This document shows positions 6,731 to 13,485 of a stretch of 13,485 bases of DNA, in pieces. Below the pieces are notes generated by a model. That model was not told the DNA's origin. It was given only the letters and a program-made list of their open reading frames with translations, and did not search any database. The stretch's first letter is position 1. Every line of letters begins with the position of its first letter. The stretch spans positions 1 to 13,485 of the forward strand of contig JBEKYH010000209.1 in the NCBI GenBank assembly GCA_049511115.1, read 5' to 3'. A program made the translations under genes and the position numbers. Source of the stretch: JBEKYH01 sp049511115 (lineage in GTDB: Bacteria > Planctomycetota > Phycisphaerae > Tepidisphaerales > Tepidisphaeraceae).

Positions 6731-8239
6731 ATGGGCAAACTTTCTCGGCGGAAATTCCTGAGCACAGCGGCCGGGGCGGTGGCCGTTGCGTCATTGCCGA
6801 AGCAGCTCAAGGCGCAGGCGGCGGCGAATCCGCCGCGCAAGCCCAATGTGCTGTTCATTATGTCCGACGACATGCGCGCCGAGCTCGGGTGCTACGGCAG
6901 CCGCTTTGGCGTGCAGTCGCCGAATCTCGACGCCCTCGCTCAATCCGGTGTGCGGTTTGACCGGAACTACTGCCAGTTTCCGCTGTGCAATCCTTCGCGG
7001 TCGTCGCTTTTGACCGGGCGTCACCCCACCACCACCGGCGTGCTGGGCAATACCACGCGCTTCCGTGACAAGCATCCCGATTATGTGAGCCTGCCGGAGC
7101 TATTCCGCCAGAACGGGTACGTCACCCTTCGCAGCGGCAAGATTTATCACGGCGGGATCGACGACCCCAAGGCGTGGGACGTCGGGTACGGCATCATGGA
7201 AGGTCCCGGCGGGGCCGGCGGGCATACCCTCAAGCCCACCGCCGACGGTCAGATTCCCGCGACCAAGCCGAGCGATCTGCCGGAGGCGCTGCCGCAGGAT
7301 GTAAGCCGCGCGGCGGAATCGGATCGGATGGTTTTGCTCGACGGCATGGGCGAGGGCAACGGCGATTATCATTCCACCGACACGATCATCGGCTTTTTGA
7401 ATAAGTAGAAGGATCAGCCGTTCTTCATCGGCTGCGGGTATTCCAAGCCACACAGCCCGCCGGCGGCGCCGGAAAAGTTTTACGATTTGTACGACCTGAG
7501 CAAGATCGAATTGACGCCGGATTTCGCGGCCTGGCCGACGGTGCCGCCGGGATTCCCGACCTTTTCGATCCGCCCCCGCAATGCGGATTTGTTCATCGGC
7601 CGCGCGGCGACGCCTTCCGAGGCAAAGCAGGTGATCCGATCTTACATCGCCTCGATTTCCTGGGTGGATTTTAACATCGGCCGCGTGCTTGCGGAGCTGG
7701 ATAAGCTCGGTTTGCGCGACAACACGATCGTCTCCTTCGTCTGCGACCACGGATATCAACTCGGCGAAAAAGGGAAGTGGTCAAAGGCCGGCTCGCTGTT
7801 TGAAAACGGCACGCGCGTGCCGCTGATTTTGCACGTGCCGTGGGCCAAGGGTAATGGGACAGCCTGCACCCGCATCGTGCAGTCGGTGGATATTTACGCG
7901 ACGATTGCCGAGCTATGCGGCCTGCCCTTGCCGCCGGGAAATGAAGGGCGAAGTCTGACCCCCCTGCTCAACGATCCGACGGCGGCCTGGGATCAGCCGG
8001 CCTTCAGCGTCTGGAGCGAAGACGGCGTTACCTTGCACGGCACGGCGATCCGCACGGAGAAATGGCGCTATGCCGAGTTCGGCCCCAATGGATCCAACGG
8101 CGCGATGCTGTTTGATCCGCACACGGATCCGCTGGAGGTGAAGAACCTGGCAAACGATCCGCAGTATGCGTCGGTGGTGGCCGAGCTGTCGCCGCTGGTG
8201 AAGAAATATGCGTCGAATCTGGGGAAGACGCAGGTGTAG
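6731..8239 (+). pseudogene. Tat-exported iduronate-2-sulfatase-like sulfatase, interrupted by an in-frame TAG
   Basis: One frame runs from ATG 6731 to TAG 8237-8239 with a single internal TAG at 7406-7408; ignoring it gives 502 codons, a normal length for this family. The N-terminus has a twin-arginine signal (SRRKFLSTAA then a hydrophobic stretch). NVLFIMSDD carries the metal-binding Asp46-Asp47. CNPSRSSLLTGR is the type I sulfatase signature, with Cys86 as the residue converted to formylglycine. The part after the stop continues in frame with KDQPFFIGCGYSKPHSP and later DHGYQLGEKGKWSKA, both typical of iduronate-2-sulfatase-like enzymes. GGAGG lies 6 bp before the ATG. As read, only 225 residues are made and the C-terminal half of the fold is lost; a second product could start at an internal ATG at 7487 but would lack the active site. 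A nonsense mutation or a sequence error fits best. The substrate would have been a sulfated polysaccharide. Confidence 0.85.
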
Positions 8240-8246
8240 CGGCGGG

Positions 8247-9704
8247 CTATGGCAAAAGGCGCAGAACGCTTTGATCTGCATTGTCTTCCGATTCGGGGCT
8301 GTCTTCCGATTCAGGTTCGTCCAGTCCCGGGGCGCGCCCGATGAATTGCTTATCGATGCGCCGCACATTGCGAATCGGCGCATCGGCCAGCGGCCGCAGG
8401 TCCGGCGAATCGCTTCCATCGTAGCGGCGAAGAACATTGTAGTATTGGTCGCGCTGGCACGGTATCCAACCCGCGTCGCGCACCAGGCGGCAGATTTCCC
8501 GCTCGCTCAGGCGGTAGCTGGTGCCGGCGGCGCTGACGACGTTTTCCTCCATCATCACGCTGCCCATGTCGTTGGCGCCAAAGAAGAGGGCGAGCTGGCC
8601 GACCTTGGGGCCCATCGTGACCCAACTGCTTTGCAGCGAGGCGATGTTGTCGAAGAACAGCCGCGCGATGGCGAGGGTACGCAGATATTCCTGAGCGCCG
8701 GCCATCCGCACCACGCGGCCGCGCAGGATGTCCTCGTTGGTTGAATCGTCGTACGGGCCATGCTCGGCTTCGTCCCATTCCTTGGCCCGGCCGAGCGGCG
8801 TGTTTTCACGCTGGAACGGCCAGTGGATGAAAGCGGCGTATCTCCCAGGACTGAGGACTGCCTGCGGCGAGCTTGGTCGAGGCGAGGACTGAGGACTGAG
8901 GGAGGACTTGGCGAAGACGCCAGGCCAGCGAGATTGGACGCGTTCTGTCACGGCGGCGCGATCTGGCTCTCCCAGAGCGAGCGCGTAGTCCTGCATATCG
9001 CGCAGGGCGGACATGTGTTCGATCCGCTCGCGGACGAATTCGATGTGGCCGATGAGCATGGTGCAGCTTGTGTTGAGGCCCTCCTCGTGGGCGACGCGCA
9101 TGACGCGCATCCAGTCGTCGCCGGTGCATTTGCCGATGCCGATCTTGCGGCGGACGCGCGGGGCGAAGATTTCACCGCCGCCGCCGGGGATCGTGTCCAG
9201 GCCGGCCGCGTGGAGGCGGCGGATCACATCCCGCACGTCCATGTTGAAAAACCGCTCAAATTCAATGAACTCCGGCGGGCTGAAGGCGTGAATGTGAACC
9301 GTGGGAAAATTCGTCTTGATAAAGCGAAGCAGGCCCTCGTACCACTCGATAGGCAACTGGTCGTTCATCCCCCCCTGCATGAGAATCTGCGTGCCGTTGA
9401 TGGCAACCAACTCGCGGATTTTTTCGCCGATTCTCTCGTAGCTTAACGTGTAACTATCAGAATCCTCATGATCCCGGCGAAACGCGCAGAACGTGCACTT
9501 GGCGGTGCAGACGTTGGTGTAGTTGATGTTGCGGTCAATGACGTAGGTGCGGTAGTCCTCGGGGTGCATCCGCTGCGTCGCGGCTTGCGCCCATTGGCCG
9601 AGGTCGTGCAGTGTCGCCCCGTGATAAAGCTCCAGGGCCTCCGCATCGGTGAGACGGGCTTTGCCGGCGATGACGGCGTCGATGTTGAAGGACAGGGTGG
9701 CCAT
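8247..9704 (-). CDS. mqnC: Cyclic dehypoxanthinyl futalosine synthase (radical SAM, menaquinone futalosine pathway)
   Basis: 485 aa from the ATG at 9704, which fits the usual MqnC N-terminus (NIDAVIAGKARLTDAEAL). An ATG 7 codons earlier also exists but has no clear ribosome binding site. MqnC closes dehypoxanthine futalosine to its cyclic form in cytoplasmic menaquinone synthesis. The 4Fe-4S/SAM motif is C66-x3-C70-x2-C73 in NVCTAKCTFCAF. Other family segments: GTQILMQGG (104-112), HAFSPPE (139-145), GLDTIPGGGGEI (168-179), SSWVTMGPKVGQLAL (359-373) and EENVVSAAGTSYR (386-398). It is about 100 residues longer than usual because of an insertion at about 241-288, a longer loop at about 306-335 and an acidic tail ending in ESEDSPESEDNADQ. 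All core motifs survive, so activity is plausible. No other mqn gene is in the window. The stop lies 7 bp from that of the convergent sulfatase. Confidence 0.92.
   Translation of the reverse strand: MATLSFNIDAVIAGKARLTDAEALELYHGATLHDLGQWAQAATQRMHPEDYRTYVIDRNINYTNVCTAKCTFCAFRRDHEDSDSYTLSYERIGEKIRELVAINGTQILMQGGMNDQLPIEWYEGLLRFIKTNFPTVHIHAFSPPEFIEFERFFNMDVRDVIRRLHAAGLDTIPGGGGEIFAPRVRRKIGIGKCTGDDWMRVMRVAHEEGLNTSCTMLIGHIEFVRERIEHMSALRDMQDYALALGEPDRAAVTERVQSRWPGVFAKSSLSPQSSPRPSSPQAVLSPGRYAAFIHWPFQRENTPLGRAKEWDEAEHGPYDDSTNEDILRGRVVRMAGAQEYLRTLAIARLFFDNIASLQSSWVTMGPKVGQLALFFGANDMGSVMMEENVVSAAGTSYRLSEREICRLVRDAGWIPCQRDQYYNVLRRYDGSDSPDLRPLADAPIRNVRRIDKQFIGRAPGLDEPESEDSPESEDNADQSVLRLLP
8282..8312. repeat. 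Tandem duplication in the mqnC tail
   Basis: tgtcttccgattc occurs at 8282-8294 and 8300-8312, an 18-bp period. It encodes two acidic six-residue units (ESEDSP, ESEDNA) near the C-terminus of MqnC, outside the conserved fold. Confidence 0.6.
8847..8898. repeat. Short direct repeat inside the mqnC insertion
   Basis: The 14-mer aggactgaggactg occurs at 8847-8860 and again at 8885-8898, 24 bp apart, and each copy is itself a double of a GGACTGA unit. It lies in the DNA encoding the extra segment of MqnC (SSLSPQSSPRPSSPQAVLSP), which no ordinary MqnC needs. This looks like a small repeat element that entered the gene without breaking the frame. Confidence 0.7.
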
Positions 9705-9749
9705 ACGCCCTAGAGTGTAGGGCATTTTCGGTTAAGGGGAAGGCCAGCT

Positions 9750-9777
9750 TTGCCATTTGCTTGCCAGTGTGTATACA
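9750..9777 (+). promoter_or_regulatory. Possible promoter with palindrome before the YcxB-like gene
   Basis: TTGCCA (9750-9755), a 16-bp spacer and TATACA (9772-9777) resemble a sigma70 promoter. The -10 overlaps the perfect palindrome GTGTATACAC (9769-9778). Transcription would start one or two bases before the ATG at 9786, giving a leaderless mRNA, which agrees with the absence of a ribosome binding site. The region lies between divergent mqnC and the YcxB-like gene. Confidence 0.35.
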
Positions 9778-9785
9778 CTCGCCGC

Positions 9786-10286
9786 ATGGCGGTTGAGTCG
9801 GTCAAAATTGCATATGATTTGACCTTCGATGACTACCGGGGCGCGGCTCGAAGAGCCAACCGCGGCATTCTGTTTCTCATGGACATAGGCGCAGTGCTAA
9901 TGTTTGCGATTGGCATACTTTGCGTCGCCGTCCCCAGCGTCGGGGATTTACTGGGCGGGGAGTGGCTGTACTTTATTACCGGCACGCTGCTCGCCAGCCC
10001 TCGAGTCACGCAAGCGTACCAGCTACGACGAACTTGGCCGGAAGTTCAGCGGATATCCGGCGCGGGTATTATCCGGTTTTACGAGGCTCAGGTCGTGCAC
10101 GAGACAAAGCTTATCCAGGCGCAATACGATTGGTCGGTGTTTACCGGTTATCAGCAAACCGACAAGCTTATGCTCTTATGCCTAAGGCAAAAGCACCTCC
10201 TCATCATTCCCAAGCGATGTTTGGACTCATCGGGGAAGACGGAGGCGCTTCTGAATATCGTCAAAATTAAGCTACCTCAAAAATGA
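9786..10286 (+). CDS. YcxB-like small membrane protein
   Basis: 166 aa from the ATG at 9786. The protein opens MAVESVKIAYDLTFDDYRGA, as YcxB-family members do, while an in-frame ATG at 9750 would add 12 residues encoded across the candidate promoter. Two hydrophobic segments (about 27-50 and 57-72) form a membrane hairpin. They are followed by a soluble C-terminal domain with the family pattern: IIRFYEAQVV, then YDWSVFTGYQQTDKLMLLCL, then HLLIIPKRCL (about 137-146). The function of this family is not known; members are small inner-membrane proteins. No ribosome binding site precedes the ATG. The gene is divergent from mqnC by 81 bp and lies 57 bp before aguB on the same strand, so co-transcription with aguB is possible but untested. 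Confidence 0.72.
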   Translation: MAVESVKIAYDLTFDDYRGAARRANRGILFLMDIGAVLMFAIGILCVAVPSVGDLLGGEWLYFITGTLLASPRVTQAYQLRRTWPEVQRISGAGIIRFYEAQVVHETKLIQAQYDWSVFTGYQQTDKLMLLCLRQKHLLIIPKRCLDSSGKTEALLNIVKIKLPQK

Positions 10287-10343
10287 TCCTCTCTACGTCG
10301 GCAAATCTGGAAGCGAATCGGCAATAATAAACAACAGTTTAAA

Positions 10344-11303
10344 ATGAAGACACAATCAAAAGAATCCAGTTCGAACGGAGCCAACGACGATGGCGTAAAA
10401 ATCGCCCTCACCCAGATGGCCTGCGGTGAAGATGCCGCCGCGAATCTGAAGCGGCAGATCGCGCTCATCGAGCGCGCGGCCGCCGGCGGGGCGAAGATTG
10501 TCTGCACACAGGAGCTCTTTCGCTCGCCATACTTTTGCCAGCTTGAAGACCACCGGTTTTTCAAACTGGCCGAGCCGATCCCCGGGCCGAGCACGCTGGC
10601 GCTGGAGAAGATCGCTAAGAAACACGCAATCGTGATCGTCGCTTCGCTCTTCGAGAAACGCGCGGCCGGCGTCTACCACAACACGGCGGCGGTCATCGAC
10701 GCCGACGGCTCGCTGCTGGGCATCTATCGCAAGATGCACATCCCCGACGATCCGCTCTACTACGAAAAATTCTATTTCACGCCCGGCGACACCGGCTTTC
10801 GCGCCTGGCAGACGCGCTACGCGAAGATCGGCGTGCTGATCTGCTGGGACCAGTGGTTTCCCGAGGGGGCGCGCCTCACGGCGATGCAGGGGGCGCAGAT
10901 TCTGTTCTACCCCACCGCCATCGGCTGGCACGCCAGCGAGAAAGCTGAGTTTGGAAACGCGCAGCATGAAAGCTGGGAGTTGATGCAGCGCAGTCACGCG
11001 GTTGCCAATGGGTGCTATGTGTGCGCCCCCAACCGCATCGGCATAGAACACATCCTCGGCGCCGATGGAAAACCCGCGAGCAGCGACGGCATCGAATTCT
11101 GGGGCCAGTCCTTCGTGGCCGCCCCGGACGGCACTGTCATCCAGCGAGCTTCTGAGAACAAGGAGGAAGTATTGTTCGCCGATTGCGACCTGGCCCGCGT
11201 GGAATTCAGCCGCACGCATTGGCCGTTTCTGCGCGATCGGCGAATTGATGCGTACGGCGGGCTGACGCAGCGATTTTTGGATCAGCCTGCGGTGGAAAAG
11301 TGA
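10344..11303 (+). CDS. aguB: N-carbamoylputrescine amidase (nitrilase superfamily)
   Basis: 319 aa. The enzyme hydrolyses N-carbamoylputrescine to putrescine, CO2 and ammonia in the cytoplasm, the last step of the agmatine route to polyamines. The nitrilase-type catalytic triad is visible: Glu57 in CTQELF, Lys130 in YRKMHIPDD and Cys167 in ICWDQWFPE. FYPTAIGWH and QRSHAVANGCYV are typical of the N-carbamoylputrescine amidase branch. The first 17 or so residues are a polar extension before KIALTQMACG. The ATG at 10344 lacks a clear ribosome binding site but no better start is present. aguA follows on the same strand after a 189-bp gap filled largely by a palindromic repeat, whereas the two genes are often directly adjacent elsewhere. 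Arginine decarboxylase, which makes the agmatine, is not in the window. Confidence 0.94.
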   Translation: MKTQSKESSSNGANDDGVKIALTQMACGEDAAANLKRQIALIERAAAGGAKIVCTQELFRSPYFCQLEDHRFFKLAEPIPGPSTLALEKIAKKHAIVIVASLFEKRAAGVYHNTAAVIDADGSLLGIYRKMHIPDDPLYYEKFYFTPGDTGFRAWQTRYAKIGVLICWDQWFPEGARLTAMQGAQILFYPTAIGWHASEKAEFGNAQHESWELMQRSHAVANGCYVCAPNRIGIEHILGADGKPASSDGIEFWGQSFVAAPDGTVIQRASENKEEVLFADCDLARVEFSRTHWPFLRDRRIDAYGGLTQRFLDQPAVEK

Positions 11304-11341
11304 AATCAGAGATTCACCACCCGCTCGGCTGCGCCTCGCTT

Positions 11342-11474
11342 GAGGACACAGAGGACGCAGAGGAAAGCCAAAACAAAATCAATTTGAATTCTGATTTACC
11401 TCTGTGTCCTCCGTGTCCTCTGTGGTGAGTCTTGTATTTTGTTTTTTCTTGGCGTTCTTCGCGTCTTCGCGGTT
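11342..11474. repeat. Palindromic repeat element between aguB and aguA
   Basis: Arms gaggacacagaggacgcagag (11342-11362, continuing with g) and 11399-11420 form a 22-bp inverted repeat with two mismatches. Inside and outside it, gccaaaacaaaat (from 11367) pairs imperfectly with attttgttttttcttggc (11435-11452). The right flank, cttggcgttcttcgcg (11449-11464), is built of the same CGCCAAGAA-type units as the element at 4318-4482 and ends cttcgcggttaa. The element occupies most of the aguB-aguA gap. It could terminate or attenuate transcription between the two genes, or simply be a dispersed repeat. Reading aguA from an earlier ATG at 11439 would translate this repeat. Confidence 0.8.
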
Positions 11475-11492
11475 AAATGCTTTTTTATTCTT

Positions 11493-12557
11493 ATGAACGC
11501 ACCTAAAGTTTTAACTCGGACGCCCGCTGAGATGGGCTTCTCGTTTCCCCCGGAATGGTCACCCCATGCGGCGACATGGTTCTCCTGGCCTCGGCCCGAG
11601 GGAATATCGTTTCCCGATAAGTATCACACCGTGCCGGAAAATCTGGCCCGGATTTTCAGGGAGATTTCGCCGCGCGAGCGGGTGTGCATCAACGTCCTCA
11701 ACGGCAACTACCAGCGCATCGTGAGCGAGCAGCTTGCCGCGCATGGCTGTCCGCTGCGCAATATTCATTTTTATCACATTAAAACCAACGAAAACTGGTG
11801 CCGCGATCATGGGCCGGCGTTTGTCGTCAATGCCAAAAAGAAAAAGGCGGCGATTGTCGATTGGGGGTTCAATGCCTGGGGCGGGAAATATCCGCCTTAT
11901 GATGACGATGACGCCGTGCCGACGCGGGTGGCCGAGGAATTGAAACTGCCGGTCTTTTACCCAAAGATCGTCATGGAGGGCGGGGCGGTCGATTTCAACG
12001 GCGCGGGCACGGTCCTGACCACCACGGATTGCCTGCTGAACAAGAATCGCAATCCGAGCTTGTCGCGGGAGCAGATCGAAGGATATCTCAAGGCCTATTA
12101 CGGCCAGCGGCATGTGTGCTGGCTCACGGGCGGCATCGAAGGCGACGACACCGACGGGCATATCGACGACCTGGCACGGTTTATCAATCCAACAACGATC
12201 GTCATGGCCGTCGAAGATGATCCCAAGGACGCCAACTACAAAGTCCTGCGCGAGGTGCGGCGGCAGGTATCGCTCTTGCGCGATCAGCATGGACAGCCAT
12301 TTGAGATCGTCGAAATCCCCATGCCCAAATGTGTCGAATACGACGGCCAGCGATTGCCGGCGACGTATGTCAATTTTTATTTTGTCAACGGGGCGTTGCT
12401 GGTGCCGACGTATCGCGATCGGAAGAATGACCGCAAGGCGACGGAGATTTTGCAGGCCAGCCTTCCCCGGCGCGAGGTGATCGGCATTGATTGCGTGGAA
12501 TTGATCTGGGGCCTGGGGGCGATTCATTGTTTGAGCCAGCAGCAGCCGCGCGTGTAG
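11493..12557 (+). CDS. aguA: Agmatine deiminase
   Basis: 354 aa from the ATG at 11493. The enzyme converts agmatine to N-carbamoylputrescine and ammonia in the cytoplasm, feeding AguB. It belongs to the bacterial peptidylarginine deiminase superfamily. Family blocks in order: MGFSFPPEWSPHAATWFSWP (14-33), TNENWCRDHGP (98-108), a segment beginning MEGGAVDFNGAG and ending CLLNKNRNP (161-188), TDGHIDDLARF (220-230, with His223 and Asp225) and LGAIHCLSQQQP (341-352) with the nucleophile Cys346. Length is normal. An in-frame ATG at 11439 would add 18 residues (FFLGVLRVFAVKCFF and so on) that translate the upstream repeat, so it is rejected. No ribosome binding site is evident, and the ATG at 11532 (Met14) cannot be excluded. 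It ends TAG. The next gene is convergent, with an inverted repeat between. Confidence 0.94.
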   Translation: MNAPKVLTRTPAEMGFSFPPEWSPHAATWFSWPRPEGISFPDKYHTVPENLARIFREISPRERVCINVLNGNYQRIVSEQLAAHGCPLRNIHFYHIKTNENWCRDHGPAFVVNAKKKKAAIVDWGFNAWGGKYPPYDDDDAVPTRVAEELKLPVFYPKIVMEGGAVDFNGAGTVLTTTDCLLNKNRNPSLSREQIEGYLKAYYGQRHVCWLTGGIEGDDTDGHIDDLARFINPTTIVMAVEDDPKDANYKVLREVRRQVSLLRDQHGQPFEIVEIPMPKCVEYDGQRLPATYVNFYFVNGALLVPTYRDRKNDRKATEILQASLPRREVIGIDCVELIWGLGAIHCLSQQQPRV

Positions 12558-12583
12558 CGCATAATAGGCATGATCGCCGAGTC

Positions 12584-12641
12584 GTAGGGTGGGCATCGCC
12601 CACCGCGTTTTGCGCGAAATGGTGGGCGATCCCCACCCTAC
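12584..12641. repeat. Inverted repeat (GTAGGGTGGGC type), possible bidirectional terminator
   Basis: Left arm 12584-12604 (gtagggtgggcatcgcccac plus c) and right arm 12621-12641 are reverse complements over 21 bp with one mismatch, separated by 16 bp. The left arm also holds its own 7-bp stem, GGTGGGC-atc-GCCCACC. Similar GTAGGGTGGGC palindromes are known as dispersed repeats in environmental bacterial genomes. Its place between the convergent aguA and glycosyltransferase genes would suit a terminator, but no clear U-tract follows. Confidence 0.8.
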
Positions 12642-12674
12642 AGGAAAATTACCGAGCCAGCGGCGATCGAAAGT

Positions 12675-13485
12675 TCAGCGAAATATCGCGTCGATCATTG
12701 GCGGAAGAACCTTATCCGGCGCGAGGTATTCGCGGGCGATTGCGTAAGCCGCATCGCGCTGGGCGGCCGGGTCGGCGGCGGCCTGGTACAGGGACGCGAT
12801 TGCTTCGGCCGTCGTTGAGAACGCGAACACGCCGTGCCCCGACGGAATGAAGCGGCTCCAGCCCGTGTCCTGCACCACCGCGGGGCGTCCCGCGGCCAAA
12901 TAGCAAGCCGTTCGGCAACTGAACCAGCCGCTGTTGGTGGCGACGTAGACGTTTTTGGCAATCGACCATTCGCCGGCGGAATCGTGGATCAATTGCTGGT
13001 AGCTGCCGGGGGTGAGGGTCGCCTCATGGGCGCTCAGGACACTCCACCCATCGGCGGCGATGCGATTGAGCGGGGCCTTGTCGCCGCCTACGGCAAGGGC
13101 AAGAGGCACATGCGTGCGCGTCGGGAGGTCGTGAAATCTTTCGTATTCGGGAACCTTGGTGAAGTACTCCGCGCCGTCGCAGATCAGCTTGCCGCGGAAA
13201 TAATCCCAGGTCATCACCGTGGTAAACGGCGCGTGGGCCGCAGGGGGCGAATTTCGCACCCGCTCCCACTGCGGAAGCGTGACCACGCAGCGCGTCGTCC
13301 GCCAATCAAATTGGCCGCGGGGGATGCGGCAATCCGACCCATAGATATTCTCGGCATAGGTCAGGTGCCGGTCATGTGCGGCGACCTGCTCGCACCAGCG
13401 GCTCACGTTCGCCGACCAGGCGAACTTTTCCTGGAGCATCATCTGGTTGTAGCCGGGGTCGGTGTCGAGGAAGACTTTCACGCAG
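12675..13485 (-). CDS. Glycosyltransferase-like protein (5' end outside window)
   Basis: The frame is still open at the right edge (reading C-V-K-V-F-L-D-T-D-P-G-Y), so the GTG at 13481 is probably an internal codon. The 269 visible residues start with FLDTDPGYNQMM, where the Asp-Thr-Asp-Pro-Gly motif resembles that of a group of GT-B-type glycosyltransferases. The later VYVATNSGWFSCRTACYLAAG, continuing RPAVVQDTGWS, resembles the nucleotide-sugar binding half, where a retained Ser/Cys-rich helix is followed by G-R-P-A-V-V-Q-D-T-G. The C-terminal helix EAIASLYQAAADPAAQRDAA is usual for this fold. Donor and acceptor sugars cannot be told. It may act in surface polysaccharide synthesis. It is convergent with aguA. 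Confidence 0.7.
   Translation of the reverse strand, partial: CVKVFLDTDPGYNQMMLQEKFAWSANVSRWCEQVAAHDRHLTYAENIYGSDCRIPRGQFDWRTTRCVVTLPQWERVRNSPPAAHAPFTTVMTWDYFRGKLICDGAEYFTKVPEYERFHDLPTRTHVPLALAVGGDKAPLNRIAADGWSVLSAHEATLTPGSYQQLIHDSAGEWSIAKNVYVATNSGWFSCRTACYLAAGRPAVVQDTGWSRFIPSGHGVFAFSTTAEAIASLYQAAADPAAQRDAAYAIAREYLAPDKVLPPMIDAIFR

Noticed and set aside
7406..7408. Genetic recoding of TAG as a sense codon
   Set aside because: TAG is the natural stop of the sulfatase itself, mqnC and aguA; an isolated internal TAG is better explained by mutation or error.
6731..8239. Two separate overlapping-function genes instead of one broken sulfatase
   Set aside because: Both parts are in the same frame and together cover exactly one sulfatase fold; the second part has no ribosome binding site of its own.
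4514..8239. A defence or signalling island built on the channel, hydrolase-like protein and sulfatase
   Set aside because: The channel is divergent, the next two genes are separate exported proteins, and no nuclease, nucleotide cyclase or other effector is present to link them.
11439..11492. N-terminal extension of AguA by 18 residues
   Set aside because: These codons are the right end of the palindromic repeat; the family sequence starts after the ATG at 11493.
11559..12596. A 345-codon minus-strand frame opposite aguA
   Set aside because: Shadow of aguA, whose protein shows all family blocks on the plus strand.

Overview
The window most likely comes from a Planctomycetota-type bacterium (PVC group), probably a GC-rich environmental genome. 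The clues are a secreted repeat protein with a PEP-CTERM tail, a Tat-exported iduronate-2-sulfatase-like enzyme, a secreted GH51 arabinofuranosidase, MqnC of the futalosine menaquinone route, and several families of short palindromic intergenic repeats. No single gene settles the phylum. Verrucomicrobia or another PEP-CTERM-bearing lineage is possible. TAG, TGA and TAA all serve as normal stops, so the code looks standard.

Layout. Left (1-3832): the 3' part of a beta-helix-type PEP-CTERM surface protein (+) meets a GH51 alpha-L-arabinofuranosidase (-) tail to tail with 22 bp between the stops. Positions 3833-4513 hold no recognisable gene but end in a nested palindromic repeat. Centre (4514-8239): a 6-TM voltage-gated-channel homologue (-) is divergent from a secreted alpha/beta-hydrolase-like protein (+), which is followed by a sulfatase gene broken by one in-frame TAG. 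Right (8247-13485): mqnC (-) ends 7 bp from the sulfatase. It is divergent from a small YcxB-like membrane protein (+). Then come aguB and aguA (+), which together convert agmatine to putrescine and are separated by a second palindromic repeat. A third type of inverted repeat separates aguA from a convergent, partial glycosyltransferase (-).

How the genes work together. aguA and aguB form one pathway (agmatine -> N-carbamoylputrescine -> putrescine). The arabinofuranosidase and the sulfatase fit polysaccharide scavenging typical of these bacteria but do not form a clear locus. The other genes look like independent units.

The most interesting points are: (1) a channel with an intact S4 voltage sensor but no K+ selectivity-filter signature; (2) a hydrolase-fold protein that has lost the GxSxG nucleophile elbow but kept a candidate catalytic His; (3) a roughly 48-residue in-frame insertion in mqnC carrying a short DNA repeat; (4) three kinds of palindromic or short-repeat elements within about 9 kb; (5) the amber codon in an otherwise intact sulfatase. 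I found no CRISPR array, tRNA, rRNA, insertion sequence or obvious defence system.
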